Positions 1 to 12,500 of a DNA stretch of 64,000 nt are shown piece by piece. Numbering within the stretch: the first letter of the stretch is position 1; each line of letters starts with the position of its first letter. The stretch spans positions 2,480,001-2,544,000 of the forward strand of contig CM065884.1 of the NCBI GenBank assembly GCA_033439255.1. Reading direction: 5' to 3'. Both the position numbers and the translations under genes were made by a program. Source of the DNA: Hericium rajendrae (lineage: Eukaryota > Basidiomycota > Agaricomycetes > Russulales > Hericiaceae). The notes beneath the pieces are model-generated. The model was given only the letters and a program-made list of their open reading frames with translations. It was not told the origin of the DNA and searched no databases.

Positions 1-938
1 GGGCTCATTGAAAGCAGATTTGTAGCTGCTTTTAGATAATATCTTGTGAGTCATAATAGCACCACTGGTAACCAAGATATAGGGGTATGACTGATTGATG
101 ATGTGGCAGATATACTGGATCATATCTTCACTTCCTGTGATCTGATTTTTGCATTCTAAATTGTTTTGCAAAGCTGCTATATAGTATGTTCCAACCCAGA
201 TTACTGCTTGTTGATTGATTCACTTGTTGCAGAGCTATGAGACAGTCATTGTTTACAGTAGGCTAACTCTTGGATGCATGTTTTGCTTATGTAAGCAGAT
301 GCTAATACTTCATTCAGCTACATAAGGTCCTGTGGGATCACATCACTGAGAGTCTCAGAACCCAGTGCTACTGATAAACTGCATTTTTGGCTCATTTAAG
401 TAATAAACAGTATCTAACTTTGTTTGCTGTATATCTCTTTACTGGCTTTGTCTTTCCATAAGCAGTAAACTGTATTGGAGACGGGTTTTCTGATAGATCC
501 AGACAAACTTGAGAACAAGTGAATCGGCAGAGAACTGACCAGTTTAGCTAGAATTCAAACATTTTAGAGGGGGAAACAAAGAAATGCTTCACATTCTGCG
601 AGTTCTTAACCAATCCAGATGCATGAAATATGGCTGAAAAGCTATAAATAAGTGGATCTATACGCACTTGAGAACGAGTAAATCGGAGGAGAATTGACTA
701 AGTTAGCTCAAGTTCAAATATTGTAGGGGAAAAATGTAGGAATTCATTTCACTCTGTGAGTTCTGCATGGATCAGGATGCAAAAAATACTATCAGAAAGC
801 GATAAATGAGGAGATCCAGACACATTTGAGAACATGTGAATTGGTTGAGAACTGATCAAGTTACATTAATTTAAGTGTAAATAAAAGTCCGGCCAGACCT
901 GGAGTTGAACCTGCAACCTCTAATGAGTGTTAAGAGAT

Positions 939-990
939 AGGTCACATGGTGTGCGCCTTAACGGCCATTAAGGCGCACACCATGTGACCT
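939..990. repeat. Perfect 23-bp-arm palindrome inside R1
   Basis: Arms 939-961 and 968-990 are exact reverse complements (AGGTCACATGGTGTGCGCCT... ) around a 6-bp loop CGGCCA. It sits directly beside a tRNA-like module. A related, longer palindrome is at 63121-63190 and a short remnant (TTAACGGCCATTAAGG) is at 30432-30447. Confidence 0.85.
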
Positions 991-1653
991 ACCTCTAAAT
1001 GGCTGTTAACAGGTAGATCACATAATTATCTAACTTTGTTTGCTGTATATCTTTTTACTGGCTCTATCGTTTTGTAAATAGTAAATTGTTTTGAAGATAG
1101 GCTTCCTAATAGATCCAGATACACTTGAGAACGAGTAAATCGGTGAAGAATTGACCAAGTTAGCTAGGATTCAAACATTTTAGGGGGGAAAACAAAGAAA
1201 TGCTTCGCATTCTGCGAGTTCTTGACCACTCTAGACGCATGAGATATGGCTAGAAAGCAATAAATAAGTAGATTTAGATGCACTTGAGAACGAGTAAATC
1301 GGTGAAGAATTGGGCAAGTTAGCTAAGATTCAAACATTTTAGAGGGGAAACCAAAGAAATGCTTTGCATTCTGCGAGTTCTTAACCGATCCAGACGCACA
1401 AAGAATGGCTGGAAAGCTATAAATGAGTAGATTTAGATGCACTTGAGAACGAGTAAATCGGTTGAGAATTGACCAAGGTAGCTTAAGTTCAAATATTGCA
1501 GGGGGAAATGTAGGAACTCATTGCACTCTGTGAGTTCTGCACAGATCAGGATGCAAAAAATACTACCAGAAAGCGATAAATGAGTAGATCCAGATGCATT
1601 TTAGAACAGGTGAATTGGTTGAGAACTGATCAAGTTACATTAAATCAAATGTA

Positions 1654-1740
1654 ATTAAAAGTCTGGCCAGACCTGGAGTTGAACCTGCAAACTCATCAGA
1701 TTAGTGATCTTGCAATTAGATAAGCTGACTGCCAAATGGG
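1654..1740 (-). other. tRNA-like module in R1 (B box plus oligo-T)
   Basis: On the minus strand a B-box-like GGTTCAACTCC (1675-1685) is preceded by an A-box-like TGGCAGTCAGC region and followed, about 15 nt further, by a TTTTAATTA run that would stop RNA polymerase III. The putative anticodon loop reads CTGATGA with weak stem pairing, and the acceptor ends pair poorly. This is a tRNA-derived or tRNA-mimicking sequence rather than a working tRNA. A matching copy on plus is at about 62386-62463. Confidence 0.45.
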
Positions 1741-2094
1741 GGTAGTGGTCGTTTGGGTGTCATTTTCGATAGGAAAACCCAGTATAGAGTAAACGATTCT
1801 AAGGAATCGTAATAACTCTATGAGATTTATCATAGCTTTGATAGTTGTTGGTGGAGGGTATATAGAGCTATGTGGTTATGAGTTGCAGCTATGGCAGCTA
1901 TGTAATGTTTTGAGGTTGTTATCAATGCTATGACTCCAACTATGAGTCTTAGTTCCACTCCCAATCAAAAAATTGCAATGATCATCGTAGGACCCATGTG
2001 TATACCACTGCATTTTTTAAACAGCCTGTTTTCATTCTCAATTGACAGGCTGTCAATTCTCACTTTGACAGACTGTCAATTCTAATTTACGGAC

Positions 2095-2836
2095 GTGCTT
2101 GTGTGTGTGCAGGGGTTCATGCTGGCTGCTTACTGGGCTGCCATGCTACATTTAACTGTCACCATCACTACCATGCCTGCTCATGCTCGGCTACATGCTC
2201 CACCCCCTTGCACTCGGCTACATGCCCTGCCGGCTCATGCTTGGCTACATGCCCTGCCCCCTCGTGCTTGGCTACATGCCCCGCCAGCTCATGCCTGCAC
2301 TCGGCTATACATCTTGCATCCTCTCACATACCCACTTCCAGGACGGCCACACATGCCTGTGTGCCGCTGCCGTTCCTCAGCCGGACTCCAGAATGTGACT
2401 GTGCCTCGCCAACAAGCATGTTGCTGCAATGCATGGCATCAGCACTACTGGTGTCATCATCATCACAGCTGTAGCACTGCGTGCACTTGCACAAACATGT
2501 GTACAAGATGTGCTGGATATTGGGCATGTGTGGGGGGTATTGTGCATGGATCCTTGATGTGCAGGGGTGTTCTAGGTGTTGGGCCCACATTATCGATGGT
2601 AGGCCCATGTGACAGTCGGTCATGGGCATTCTGACTGCATGGGGTGTTGGTGGAGTGTAAATGGCATAGGGGCAGCATGAAAGAGGTGCATGGAGGAAGA
2701 TGGAGGTGCATGAAGGATGCTGCATGTGATGAGACAGAGGAGGCAGAGGAGAATAGGCAGGGCACATGAATGGAGGAGTGGAAGAAGGAGAGAGGAACAT
2801 ACATGGCATTGGCTGAAGTGACTCGGAGTCTGCCAA
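2095..2836. repeat. C/T-rich minisatellite (about 36-bp unit) and flanking low-complexity DNA
   Basis: About 2170-2310 repeats the theme GGCTACATGCCCTGCC with a period near 36 bp; 2640-2830 is its G/A-rich counterpart. Several overlapping open frames exist only because of the repeat and none has a recognisable domain, so I annotate no gene here. Confidence 0.6.
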
Positions 2837-3043
2837 GTCTCAGTGGCTGAGCTCGAGCTGCCTGATGCTCAATGAGAGAAATGTCCTACTTGCATTCTAT
2901 GCAGGCTCTAGAGTATTTAACATAAAACTTTGAACCACAAGCATCTGTGTATCATTGTTTAGAATACAAAATCGATATATCTTGTGATTTTATGGAAAGT
3001 CAGAGCCAGAATGAAGAAAATATGACAACCCTAGTGTAACCCT

Positions 3044-3358
3044 CATCAGGAAACTTCAAAGCTTTCTTATCTCACTTTTTATGGCTTTTTTTGATCTGGT
3101 TTTTTGATTCTTATCTGTTTTTTTGGTAAAAGTAAGTTTGAATAATTTTTAGCTCATAGATTATATACATAAGGAGTAGCACATAATGATTATCAGTATT
3201 GCAAAGTTTCAAAGACATATTTGGTAGAGTTAACCAATTATAAAGCTAGAAAAATCAGACAAAAACTAGACAAAACCAGACAAAATCAGAAAACCAGATA
3301 AAAAAAAGCTCCAAAAGTCATAAAAAGTGAGATAAGAAAGTTTTGAAGTTTCCTGATG
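3044..3358. mobile_element. Small TIR element (MITE) of the CATCAGG family, 315 bp
   Basis: The ends are inverted repeats of roughly 50 bp, beginning CATCAGGAAACTTCAAA on the left and ending TTTGAAGTTTCCTGATG-like on the right. The flanking dinucleotide CT is present on both sides (3042-3043 and 3359-3360). It has no coding capacity. The terminal motif is shared with the right end of the Plavaka transposon at 24137 and with five other elements in the window. Confidence 0.8.
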
Positions 3359-4243
3359 CTACAACATACTTTGCACGATACAGACTTTATGCAGTTGACA
3401 TTCGCCAAACTAGTGACACTGAACATTTTATAATACTATGTACGATATTCTTACGAAGTTACAAATATTTTGGTTAAGATGCTGGAAGTGAAGACTTGAA
3501 ATACGTGTGAAATCAGACCTCAGAGCACTCCAAAACATGAAACTCGCACAGATCCGAGTAATCGGACAACATAACAAATCTCTAAAATTTTCAATTTCAG
3601 TCTAGCAGTATGCCCCGAAGTGTGACACCATATTGATATAGACAGATGTGCCCAGAAAGTAATAATGAAAGCTCAAATTGCAGTGCCCAATGTGCCCGAG
3701 ACATTGATTTGAGCTCAACATGTTGAGCATTAAATATAAGTGAATGTACATTCTGTGTGAGTTTATCGGTCTTTCATTCATAGCTTCACTCACACTCATT
3801 AGAATCCCATTGCATGTACAAGAAATGTTCAGCTACCTTTTAGTAATCTACTGTATTATTTATAGAATATATGTAAATTTGCCTGTGCTTGCAGACTTGT
3901 TCGATGTGTGTCATTGACACATTCAGCAAATGCCAAATGGTGCTACAAGTCTCCATCGTGGCTGGGGCTCTCCCTCTTCCTACTGCTCTTATCAAGCGAG
4001 CAGTGTATGTGGCTGTATCAGCCTCGAATCAGTGCATTTTCTTATTTATCTATGTGTATTGTTCATTTACTAATGGTGTTCCACCTATTGTAGGCAAACA
4101 TCATGATGTTGTGTCGTGTCATGCCACATAACCACAACACATTCCACCATCCCCATCCCCATCTGCTGCATACCCTAAGCTGTCGCACTCACAACTGCAT
4201 GCCCACCACTAGCCCCTCTTCACGCTCATCTATCACACCACCA
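3359..4243. other. AT-rich intergenic DNA, nothing recognised
   Basis: No repeat boundary, convincing coding region or RNA gene was seen. Short open frames near 3602-3799 and 3889-4131 have no recognisable features and I do not support them as genes. Confidence 0.4.
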
Positions 4244-4437
4244 CATCAGGAAACTCTTCACTTTCCTGGCTTTACTGTTGTAGGTCTGATGTCACTGTTT
4301 GAGACCTGATGTTACTGTTTTCAGACTGTTTTCAGACACAAGTCAGATCCAGATGTCTGAAAACAGTAATATCAGGTCCAAAACAGTAACATCAGACCTA
4401 CAACAGTAAAGCCAGGAAAGTGAGAAGTTTCCTGATG
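4244..4437. mobile_element. Small TIR element (MITE), near-complete palindrome, 194 bp
   Basis: The left half starts CATCAGGAAACTC and the right half ends GAAGTTTCCTGATG. The arms continue inward through AGGTCTGATGT and the words CAACAGTAAAGCCAGGAAAG, so almost the whole element can fold on itself. The flanking dinucleotide is CA on both sides (4242-4243 and 4438-4439). It belongs to the same family as 3044-3358. Confidence 0.8.
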
Positions 4438-4613
4438 CATGTGCATGCCAGCAACAATATGGCAATGCCAGTGCATGTGTGCAGCCACTCCCGTGCATGC
4501 AGCCATGTCATGGCCTCATGCCAATGACCTGCATGTTCCTTAGCACCCCTTTCACCCTCAGCAAACCCGATTCCACCCCATGCCACAGGAACCATTTGTG
4601 CATACCCTTGCCA

Positions 4614-4847
4614 TCATGCTCTGACTTCCTTGCATGCATGTGCAACAAGCATCTGCATGCATGTTCCCTCATCTGCCCATCTTGCAGCTGCCAGCACATC
4701 ACATGCTGGTGCGAATTCTCCAGCACCCTCAACATCTGCACATGCATGCATTATCCCCTTTTGGACCCCATGCCCCACGCAGATGCAGTGCCAGTTCCTG
4801 CCCATGCCCATACCAGTCCCTGCCCATACAGATGCCCATCCTCTGCC
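4614..4847 (-). pseudogene. Continuation of the minus-strand unknown gene beyond the gypsy insertion
   Basis: The reading frame of the exon ending at 18191 continues on the far side of the 13.3 kb gypsy element. With one copy of the CTGCC duplication removed, the frame stays open from 18191 into 4847 and on to a stop near 4614. The encoded sequence is rich in Gly, Ala, Cys and Trp and overlaps repetitive CATGCA-rich DNA, so it may be a low-complexity tail or simply an accidental open frame. The gene is cut by the insertion and is presumably not expressed in full. Confidence 0.4.
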
Positions 4848-5418
4848 TGTAACGGACGATGGGAGTCACGCTACGACCGGAGGTTCACTATCGAGGGTCG
4901 GCGGGCGAGTACAGTGCAGAGGTGTCAAAGACCTCCTAGGGCGCAGGCTAGAGCGTCGTCGAGGATTCCTCGACGACAGAAACAAGGGTGATCGACCTTC
5001 AAGAGGACCGCGCGCGAGGATTCCTCGTACGCGGTCGTCGAGAGAGTGAGAGGAAAGAGGAGGCGAGTGGTGCTCGCCACGTCGAATCCGAAAGCTGGAG
5101 CTTACCTAAGCGGAATGTCAATCGCACCTTTGCGTTGTCGGAGACGAGAAAGGCGGGGCGCTCGACTGATCGAGCTGTCGACATCACACGAGGAGGAGAG
5201 AGAGAGAAAGGAGAAGAAAGCAAGAAATGAGGTAATAGTCAAGAGTGAGTTAGATACATGAGAGCACATGACTTATATACGTTTTCCTCCTCTCGCTTAT
5301 CCTGCTCGGGTACCTCCCGGCCCGAGCCTGCTGACTCGTGCACGTCATCTGATCTTGCCCTGGTCGGTCCGTGCTGGCGCATCTTGAGGCTCCTTCCCTA
5401 TATGGACCGTCCATCACA
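4848..5418 (-). repeat. 3' LTR of the 13.3 kb gypsy element
   Basis: 571 bp; its plus strand begins TGTAACGGACGATGGG and ends CCGTCCATCACA. It contains an 11-bp-arm inverted repeat GTCGTCGAGGA (4955-4977) and, on minus, a TATATAAG box near 5273-5280. Hand alignment with the 5' LTR gives about 24 differences, all transitions and about 20 of them at CpG positions. Confidence 0.93.
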
Positions 5419-8400
5419 AAGCCCCCCCAGCCTCAAGGTGCGATAGTACTTCCCGGAAGGGTGAGAAGGCCGAAAGGCTGCAAGGCCGGGTTGCCGGAAA
5501 CCATGTTAGATGCGAACGATTGAGAGCTCCGCGATGTATGGAGGCAGCGCAGAGGGTGAAAGAGCGAGTCACGCATGTGCGTTCGCCAGGCTGCGTGGTT
5601 AAGCTGGCCCCCCCGTTTTGGAGACGTACGAGATTCCGCTGGAACCAGGCTTCGGCCTGGTCATTCCATTCCCCCGTCCAGAGCGCCGATACTTCGAATT
5701 GGGCGAAATCCGGCCACAGGCCACGGCCGCTCACGTTGCCTACCAAGATGCGGTTTTCTTCCTCGGAGGGGCGGTCGCCGACAACGAGCCGAGGCACCGG
5801 ATACGAGTCACCCTGCCGGAAGACCATGGCAGAGGAGGAGGGGCCCAGAAGAGCATCCCGTACAATGTTGGGACCTCCGAACTCAATGGCGAGGCACCAT
5901 GCGAGGCCGCCGCGGAGGATAAAGTGTCAGGCGTGCGGCCGAGCTAGGATGGTGCGAACAGCGCGTTCCCAAGCGGCGAAGAGAGGCGCGGTCATCGCGG
6001 GGCCTGTGTAGTGGAACCAATCACCGAGGGAGTGCCCGGCTTGCAGGTATTCCGGCATTTGGTGTGCGGGCAAGTTGGGTTCGGCTGAGGCAACGGCCCG
6101 ACGCCATGTGAAGCCTACGCCGCGCTGAATGAGCCACGGGATGAACTCGGCGTAGGACGCCTGCAGATTCCGCTGGCGCCACGCGGCGGCACGAACGATG
6201 CTGCGCGAGTCCAAGTACAAGTACCCGTCTGCATGTGTTAGGTCAACACTGGGCAGTTGAAGGGGGGTGGGCAGGGAGGAGGAGGTCAGGCGAGGAGGCT
6301 CCGGAGGCGAGAGGGGAGCGATGAGCTCGGCCGCGGAGGCGAGGGGCAGGGCGGGGGCCATGGTGGGTGGAGGGAACGTGGCGACAGGGGCTGAAGGCGT
6401 GACGACCGGAGCGGGGGTAGGAGGCGCTGAAGGGTTAGGGGCCAGTGATGACGGCTCCGCAGATACCGCGGGAGCGTCCGAGTCATCTGTGATACGAAGC
6501 AGCAGGGATGGGGGCAAGGCGTCAACCGTGGAGAGGCGCTGCAATAGAGATAGCTGGGCTGATGCCGGGGTGGGCAGACCGGACGAGTCGGGCGAAGGCT
6601 GCGACCGCTGCAAGGACTCCTCGAGATTCGGGAAAGCAGCGAATCAGAGATCCGGTCGGAGAGGGATAGCACCGCTGTGCTGGGAAGGAGCGCAGCCGGG
6701 GATGAAGGCAGCGGCTGGGGCCCGTGGGGGCTAGGGCCACGACGACGACGTTGAGGGGCGTGACGGCTATGATGAGGGGACGGAGAGCGGCCGCGAGGAT
6801 GAGGCTGGCGACGAGGGGAGGGAGACGGTGACCGACGTGGGCGTTTGCACCAGTGGGAGAGTTCCGCGCTGGAGTATGTCGGGCGGTACGAGTTCGACGG
6901 TGGAGGCGGCAGCCAGGAGGAGCTGGTCGAGGGTCCGCCTTGCAATGTGGCGGTTTCCAGGTCTCGACGGCGGCGAGCATCTTCCCGGGAGGTGGCTGCT
7001 GCTGCTGCGAGGGCCCGTGCTTCATCTTCGTCGGTGATGATCGGGTCCATGCGATGGAGAGAGGGACTCGATCCCAGGGATACTGGAGGGTCATCGTCTG
7101 GGGTCGTGGCCCTAGCCTTGCCTTTGCCCTTGTTACTGGCTGGCACAGGAGACGGTGGCGCTGGGGTTGGGGATGAGATATGCATGGGACTTTGAGCAGG
7201 CGGCAGCGTGATTGATCCCTGTGGAAGAGGAGTCATTGGCAGGGGTCCCATGTAAGTGTCATGCTTGTCGAGCTGAAGGAGTTGAGCTGCGGATGGTTCT
7301 GGTGCAGGCTCGGGCGTAGGGGCCCTGGTCTCCGGCGGAGATGGCGGTGCGGGACCTAAGACGTTCAGGGCATGGATGGAATAGTCGGCCGGGCCAGAGA
7401 AGGGCTCCAGTGCCTCCGCGGATACTGCGAGGGTGACAGGAGGGCCAGGGATGATATCATAGCTGTGAGGGCCGCTGGCTAAATCGTCGTCGTCGTCGTC
7501 TTCGGGTGCTCGTAAACCTGCAATGCCCATTTCTTCTGGAAGCTCACCCGTTGCGATGACGCAGTGTCCTTTGGCTGGGTAATCCCAATAGAATACGTTG
7601 TTGCCGATGAACCTGTTCGTCTGTACTGATTTCCAATTGTAGCGCGTTTCTTCCGAGGTGTCATCGCGCGTATACCGGGTGATGAACGACCAACGAAATT
7701 GGCGCGGCGGCTGTCCCGAGTTGATGCAGCTGGGTTTGTGTTGACGAGGGCCGGAGGATGAGGCTGCCGAAGGGGACGGGCCCGTCAACGTAGTAATGGG
7801 AGGGGCCGGCGCGGGTTGAGAGGACGCGGATGCCGCAGTCCGTTCAGGTTGCGAAGGGGCCGCCTGAGCATTACGTTGACATTGTCGTTCCTGTTGTCGA
7901 GCGCGTTTGAAAGCGCTCATCTCGGCATGGTGGGCGTGGAGCTGGGTACTGTCCCAGTCTCACCCGTTGTGTCGAGCGGGATCTAGGCGAGCGACGGACA
8001 AGTTCCCGCAAGCTGCCTCGTCCCAGAGATACGCCACGGGGACACAATGGCGAAGCATGAGGTTGACATCCGGGAGGCACGCAGGACCTACCGCAGGATC
8101 GAGGTAGGTGCCTACGTGGGCGAGGCTCATCCATGGGGTGTCGCGGACGACACTTCGCCAGTGTTCCGGTGCGGGCAGGAGCTCGGAGTAATTAGGCAGG
8201 CTATGAGCCAGTATCCAACGTAGAAAACCCCACCATTCTAAGTATGATCCTCGGGCGCGGAATAAGAAAAGGCATAGCTCTGCGGCTGAGCGGGCGCGGG
8301 GTGAAGGGGCATCCATGTCCATGGGAAAGTGACGGACGCCGAGCCCGTGAGCGATAGAAAGAGCGACACTTCTAAGCCGCGAATACTCATCCCAGATGGC

Positions 8401-9300
8401 GGTCCAGGCGTCGTGGTCCAAGACGTAACCTTCGCCCTGAGGATTACCTCGGAGGAGATTAAGTTCACCGTTTTGGAACCAGGCCCAGTGGCCGCTCAGT
8501 CGTTCATCGAAGACGGGGCGGTACGGCATCCAGGGCAATGTGTTGTCATACCATACGGGGTACGCCGCATGGTCGGGTGTCGCAAGATACGGTGGTAGCA
8601 GGTAGCGACTGGAGGTGCTGCGCATATCCGAGGGCAAGGGTCCGAGGTTGTGGTGTGGTTGAGGTGCAAAGTCGCCGAGGGAAACCCAGGTGTGCGCGCC
8701 GTCCACCGTAGTCCATGCATGAATGATTTGGCGGTCAGCGGAGACGAACGGCATGTGTCTCTGCATCAGGAACCTTGACAACTTTCTGTTTGACCTGCTG
8801 GGTCTGACAGTATCTGACAGAAACTTGTACGAGTAAAATCAGATGCATCAGACAGTGTAAGAAAGCAATTAGTAAAAATAAGACAACATCAGACCCTATC
8901 AGACAAGATCAGAAAATTTGACCTCAAGATGCTGTCAGAAATGAGCTCAGAAAGCTCTCAGATTGGTGTAAATTTCAATATTGAGAAATTCTGCTATAAT
9001 ATATGATTAAAGACAAATGACTTATATATCTTATGATAGGTAACAATCTTCAAATGTATCACATGAATCAGATATAATCATTTGAAAAGTGGCTTCAGAC
9101 TGGTCAGATCCTACAGTAGGGTTAGAAACTGTCAGACTCATCAGAAAATTGTCAACCTTCCTGATGTGCTCAGGGTCCCACGTAGCGGGAGTCGTGCCTT
9201 CGTTGATGCGGTCGGATAGCGCAGCAAGCGGAGGTATGGAGGAGTGGGACGCGGATCCCGCGGTCCCACGCGACGCTCGGTGCACATTATTGGAAGACAT
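5414..9300 (-). pseudogene. Third ORF of the gypsy element (function unknown), decayed
   Basis: A single frame starts at an ATG at 9300 (MSSNNVHRASRG) and ends with a TGA formed by bases 3-5 of the 3' LTR, so the ORF spans the polypurine tract. It holds roughly 1160 codons after subtracting the TIR element. The N-terminal part, after about residue 45, is compact and Trp-rich (RHMPFVSADRQ, RYLLPPYLATPDHAAYPVWY, LEWWGFLRWIL). The centre is Pro/Ser/Arg-rich low complexity, and the C-terminal ~280 residues are ordered-looking again (YLYLDSRSIVRAAAWRQRN). I see no signal peptide, membrane segment or known catalytic motif. Damage: TGA at 7960-7962 and 5927-5929, a frameshift near 6620-6660, and insertion of the element at 8764-9166. 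I believe similar ORFs accompany other agaricomycete gypsy elements, but that is from memory. Confidence 0.7.
8764..9166. mobile_element. Small TIR element (MITE) inserted in the gypsy third ORF, 403 bp
   Basis: It begins CATCAGGAACCTTGACAACT and ends with GTCAACCTTCCTGATG. The flanking dinucleotide TG occurs on both sides (8762-8763, 9167-9168). Removing it plus one TG (405 bp) keeps the third ORF in frame (D-P-E / Q-R-H-M-P), so the insertion is secondary. The interior is rich in CAGA/TCTGA words like the other members. Confidence 0.85.
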
Positions 9301-9527
9301 AGAGGAAGGAGAAGCGAAAGAAGAATAAAAGAGAAAACGGAATCGACGAGGATGCCTTGTCAATGTGGGATGAAGGGAAGAAGGAGAATGAAGAGCCCGC
9401 TTTCGAGGCGCGAGGTTATATTTTAGCGGAGTTCGAATTAAGCTCGGAACTAGCCGAAGCGAAGATAAGAGGGAGGATCGATAGATAAGTAGATAAGCGC
9501 ATAGATAGGAAACGATCCTTCGGCGCA

Positions 9528-12500
9528 TCACAAACGATGCAGCACTTTGTAAGGAAATAAAACACGAGGCGCATTGCGTAGATCACGAGCGGAAAGCCAC
9601 AAATCATATTGCGGTGAATATCCCGTCCATCGGACCAGAAATTCGGTGCGGCCTGAGCGTTTGTTAAAGCGATGGGCCACGATACGCTCGACCTGGTATT
9701 CTTCAGAAGCCATCTGATGCGGGCGCGTGTCAGGCAGAATGGCACGGATTCCGTGCAGCTTGTCCGAACAAATATACGGCCGCAGATGTTCTAAGTTGAA
9801 TACATTCGACCCTGAGAATTTATCTGGGAGTTGCAGGCGATAGACTTTGGGGTTAACGCGTTCTAGGACGGGAAAGGGGCCGATGGCTCATTGGGTGAGC
9901 TTGGCGCCTTCGCCCTTGGATTCCGACCACTCTAGGGAGTGAGGATTGACTAGAACGAGATCTCCGATTTCGAATTCTAGAGGCTTGCACTTCTGGTTGT
10001 ACACTTCGGATTGTTTGACTTGAGCCATGGCAATAGCAGTGCACGCGCTCTCCCTATGGAAACGTAAGGCATCAACGAATTCACTCGCATTCCCGTAAAG
10101 GAGCGCAGCTTGTGGGCTCGTTTCGTTCGCTTCGGAGAAGAAATCCAGCGTTCCTTTAGGTTTATACCCGAAAAGGACTTCGAATGGACTCATTCCCGTA
10201 GAGGCGTGAGGGGACGCGTTATAGGCATGTTCCAACAGCAGCAGCCAATCGGACCAGGTGGATTTATCCTCGGCTACATACGCATGTAGCATGGTTTCGA
10301 CGCGACGATTGACGATTTCCGTTTGTCCGTCGTGTTGAGGGTGGTGAGATGAAGACAGGGACATCCTTGTCTTTAGGAATTTCGCTACTGCATTCCAGAA
10401 GTCGGATGTCCATCTGGGATCGCGATCTGTAATGATGTTGTCAGGTATACCGAACCGGCAGATGACGTTTTTCACGAACAGCATGGCGAATCCTTCTGCA
10501 TCCAAACCCGTAGTGGTGGGAATGAATTGGGCGTGTTTGCTAAGGCGGTCCACAAATACGATGATCGCATTAAAGTCGTTAGACCATGTAAGTCCCGCGA
10601 TCATGTCCATGGATATGGACTCGTAAGGGTGTTTGGGGATCGGATTAGGAATCAGCATGCCATATTGTCCGAAATTCGGATTCTTAGTTTTCTGGCAGAC
10701 GTCACAAGAGGCGCAAAATGCCTTGACGTCTTTGCGCATTCGGGGCCAGAAGAATTTCCTGCTGAGGATAGCCCAGAGCTTTTCGGGACCTGCGTGGGCT
10801 GACTCGTAAGTGCTTTCGTGTGCGTGTACCATAATATCGCTTCGGAGAGACTCCGGGATGCAAAGCCTAGGCTGGAAATCGGCATTCCTGAAGAAGAGAA
10901 GTCCTTCTTTGTCTTTGAAGTACCTAGCTCCCGGATTCCAGGAGCCAGGTGATTCTTCAGCTGCTGTCCAATGCCTGGCCAATGAGGGATCTTTCTTATA
11001 ACCTTCGACTAGCTGGTGTCGGTATTCGGGTGAAGCGTGTACGAGAATGGTTGGAGGAGGATGGGTGCTCTCCCAGTTAGCCTGGATGTCGTAGGGACCT
11101 AAGGATTCCTCAGGTTCTATCGACCTATCCGTGGGTTCATTCTCGGACTGAGCGATACCATCCCTAGCTCGACGAAGGCGTCTTGTTTTGGAAGAGTGTG
11201 GACGACGAGATGGTGGCGGACGAGGTGGCTTCAATTTGACAGTAGCAGCTGGTTGCCCCCCCTCACCTGCTGCTGGAGAGCCGGCGTTGAGCAAGTGACG
11301 CACTGCATGACGCGTGAGGACGGGGAAGGCGCTGCATGGTTCGACAATGTCAGCCCAGTCGATGACGGCGAATGCAGCGAATTTGGGAGCAGGAGCCTTC
11401 TGTGCGGCGGCCTCAGCGGATTCCGCGAGGTCGTGATTGCGGGTCAGACTCGGGGCGTCGTCATCGGGAGGGGCATGAAATGACAGAATGGGCGGGAGGA
11501 GGCGCGAGATGGGGTCCACATTAGAATGGACTCGGCCCGGTCGATGGACGATTTCGAGACCTGGTTTGAAGGCGGAAAAGACGGTGCCCCAAGCGGCGAG
11601 GTGATGATTACTATTTTCGTATGTCCGGGCCCATTGCAGGGCAGCGTGATCTGTGATAAGAAGAATCTCCTCCCCCTCAATGAAGGGTAAGAATTTAACA
11701 AGTCCTTCTTTGGCACCAAGAGCCTCGCGCTCGGTGCCCGAGTAGTTGCATTCGGCAGGTTTGAAGGTACGACTCCAATACGCGATTACGCGCTTGATCC
11801 AGACAAAGGAGGTGTCGAGGGAGGAACCCCACTTCTCTTCGTGTTGGTCGTCGTGAATACGGTCGGAGAATTTAGCCACTAATTTGGGGACAGGCTTTCC
11901 TTCCGCGAAGTCGTGGGTAAGGCGGTCGTAGAGCTTCGTGCCTTTGAGATCGGCAACAGCGATGCGTTGGACCTGTTGCAGGGTGCAGCCTAAGCCGTCC
12001 GCTGAAGCGTCCGTGTATAGGCGATACGGACGGCCCTGTTCGGGGTGCCCCAGAACAGGAGCCGATGCGAGGGCAGTTTTGATCGCAGAAAAGGATTCCT
12101 CCTCCGTGGCGGACCATGCCCAGTGAGCGCCTTTACGAGTAAGATGGAAGAGAGGTGCAGCCATAGATGCGTAATGGGGAAGAAAAGAAGAAAAGTAGAC
12201 GGCCATGCCTAAGAACGTACGAAGTTCGGGTACCGATGTCGGACGCGGCATGTCTAAGATTTTCTCGACTTTTGTTTTATGGGTGGACAGGCTGAGACAG
12301 GAGACTTTGTGGCCGAGAAGAATAATAGAGGAGTAGAACATGTGGCATTTGGAGGGTGAGAGTGTGATGCTGGCCTGTTCCACGGCGCCGAGTACCTTGT
12401 CAAGATGAGCGATGTGATCTTCGTGAGTCTTGGAATATACGACGATGTCGTCGATATATACCAGACAAAATAGCCAAAGGTAGGGAGCGAGAATGTGTTG

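Larger units (their letters stand above)
1..1813 (-). repeat. R1 repeat, copy a (nucleosome-length tandem units, tRNA-like modules, terminal hairpin)
   Basis: Non-coding dispersed repeat that runs off the left window edge. The same sequence occurs at about 30390-31730 (same orientation) and 62307-64000 (inverted). It contains tandem units of about 157-161 bp marked by variants of ACTTGAGAACGAGTAAATCG near 507, 666, 827, 1124, 1281, 1441 and 1598. Two tRNA-like modules (B-box complement GGAGTTGAACC near 901 and 1675) interrupt the units. The right end, near 1796-1813, is a short hairpin (ACGATTC-CTTA-GAATCGT read on minus) followed by TAA. The four copies share this hairpin and then diverge, so it is probably an element terminus. 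I do not recognise the family; no protein-coding capacity is visible. Confidence 0.7.

Noticed and set aside
1790-1813. Helitron 3' end
   Set aside because: There is a hairpin but no CTRR-T end and no Rep/helicase gene in the window.
2095-2836. Open frames on both strands
   Set aside because: Same reason: repeat-driven, with overlapping frames on both strands.
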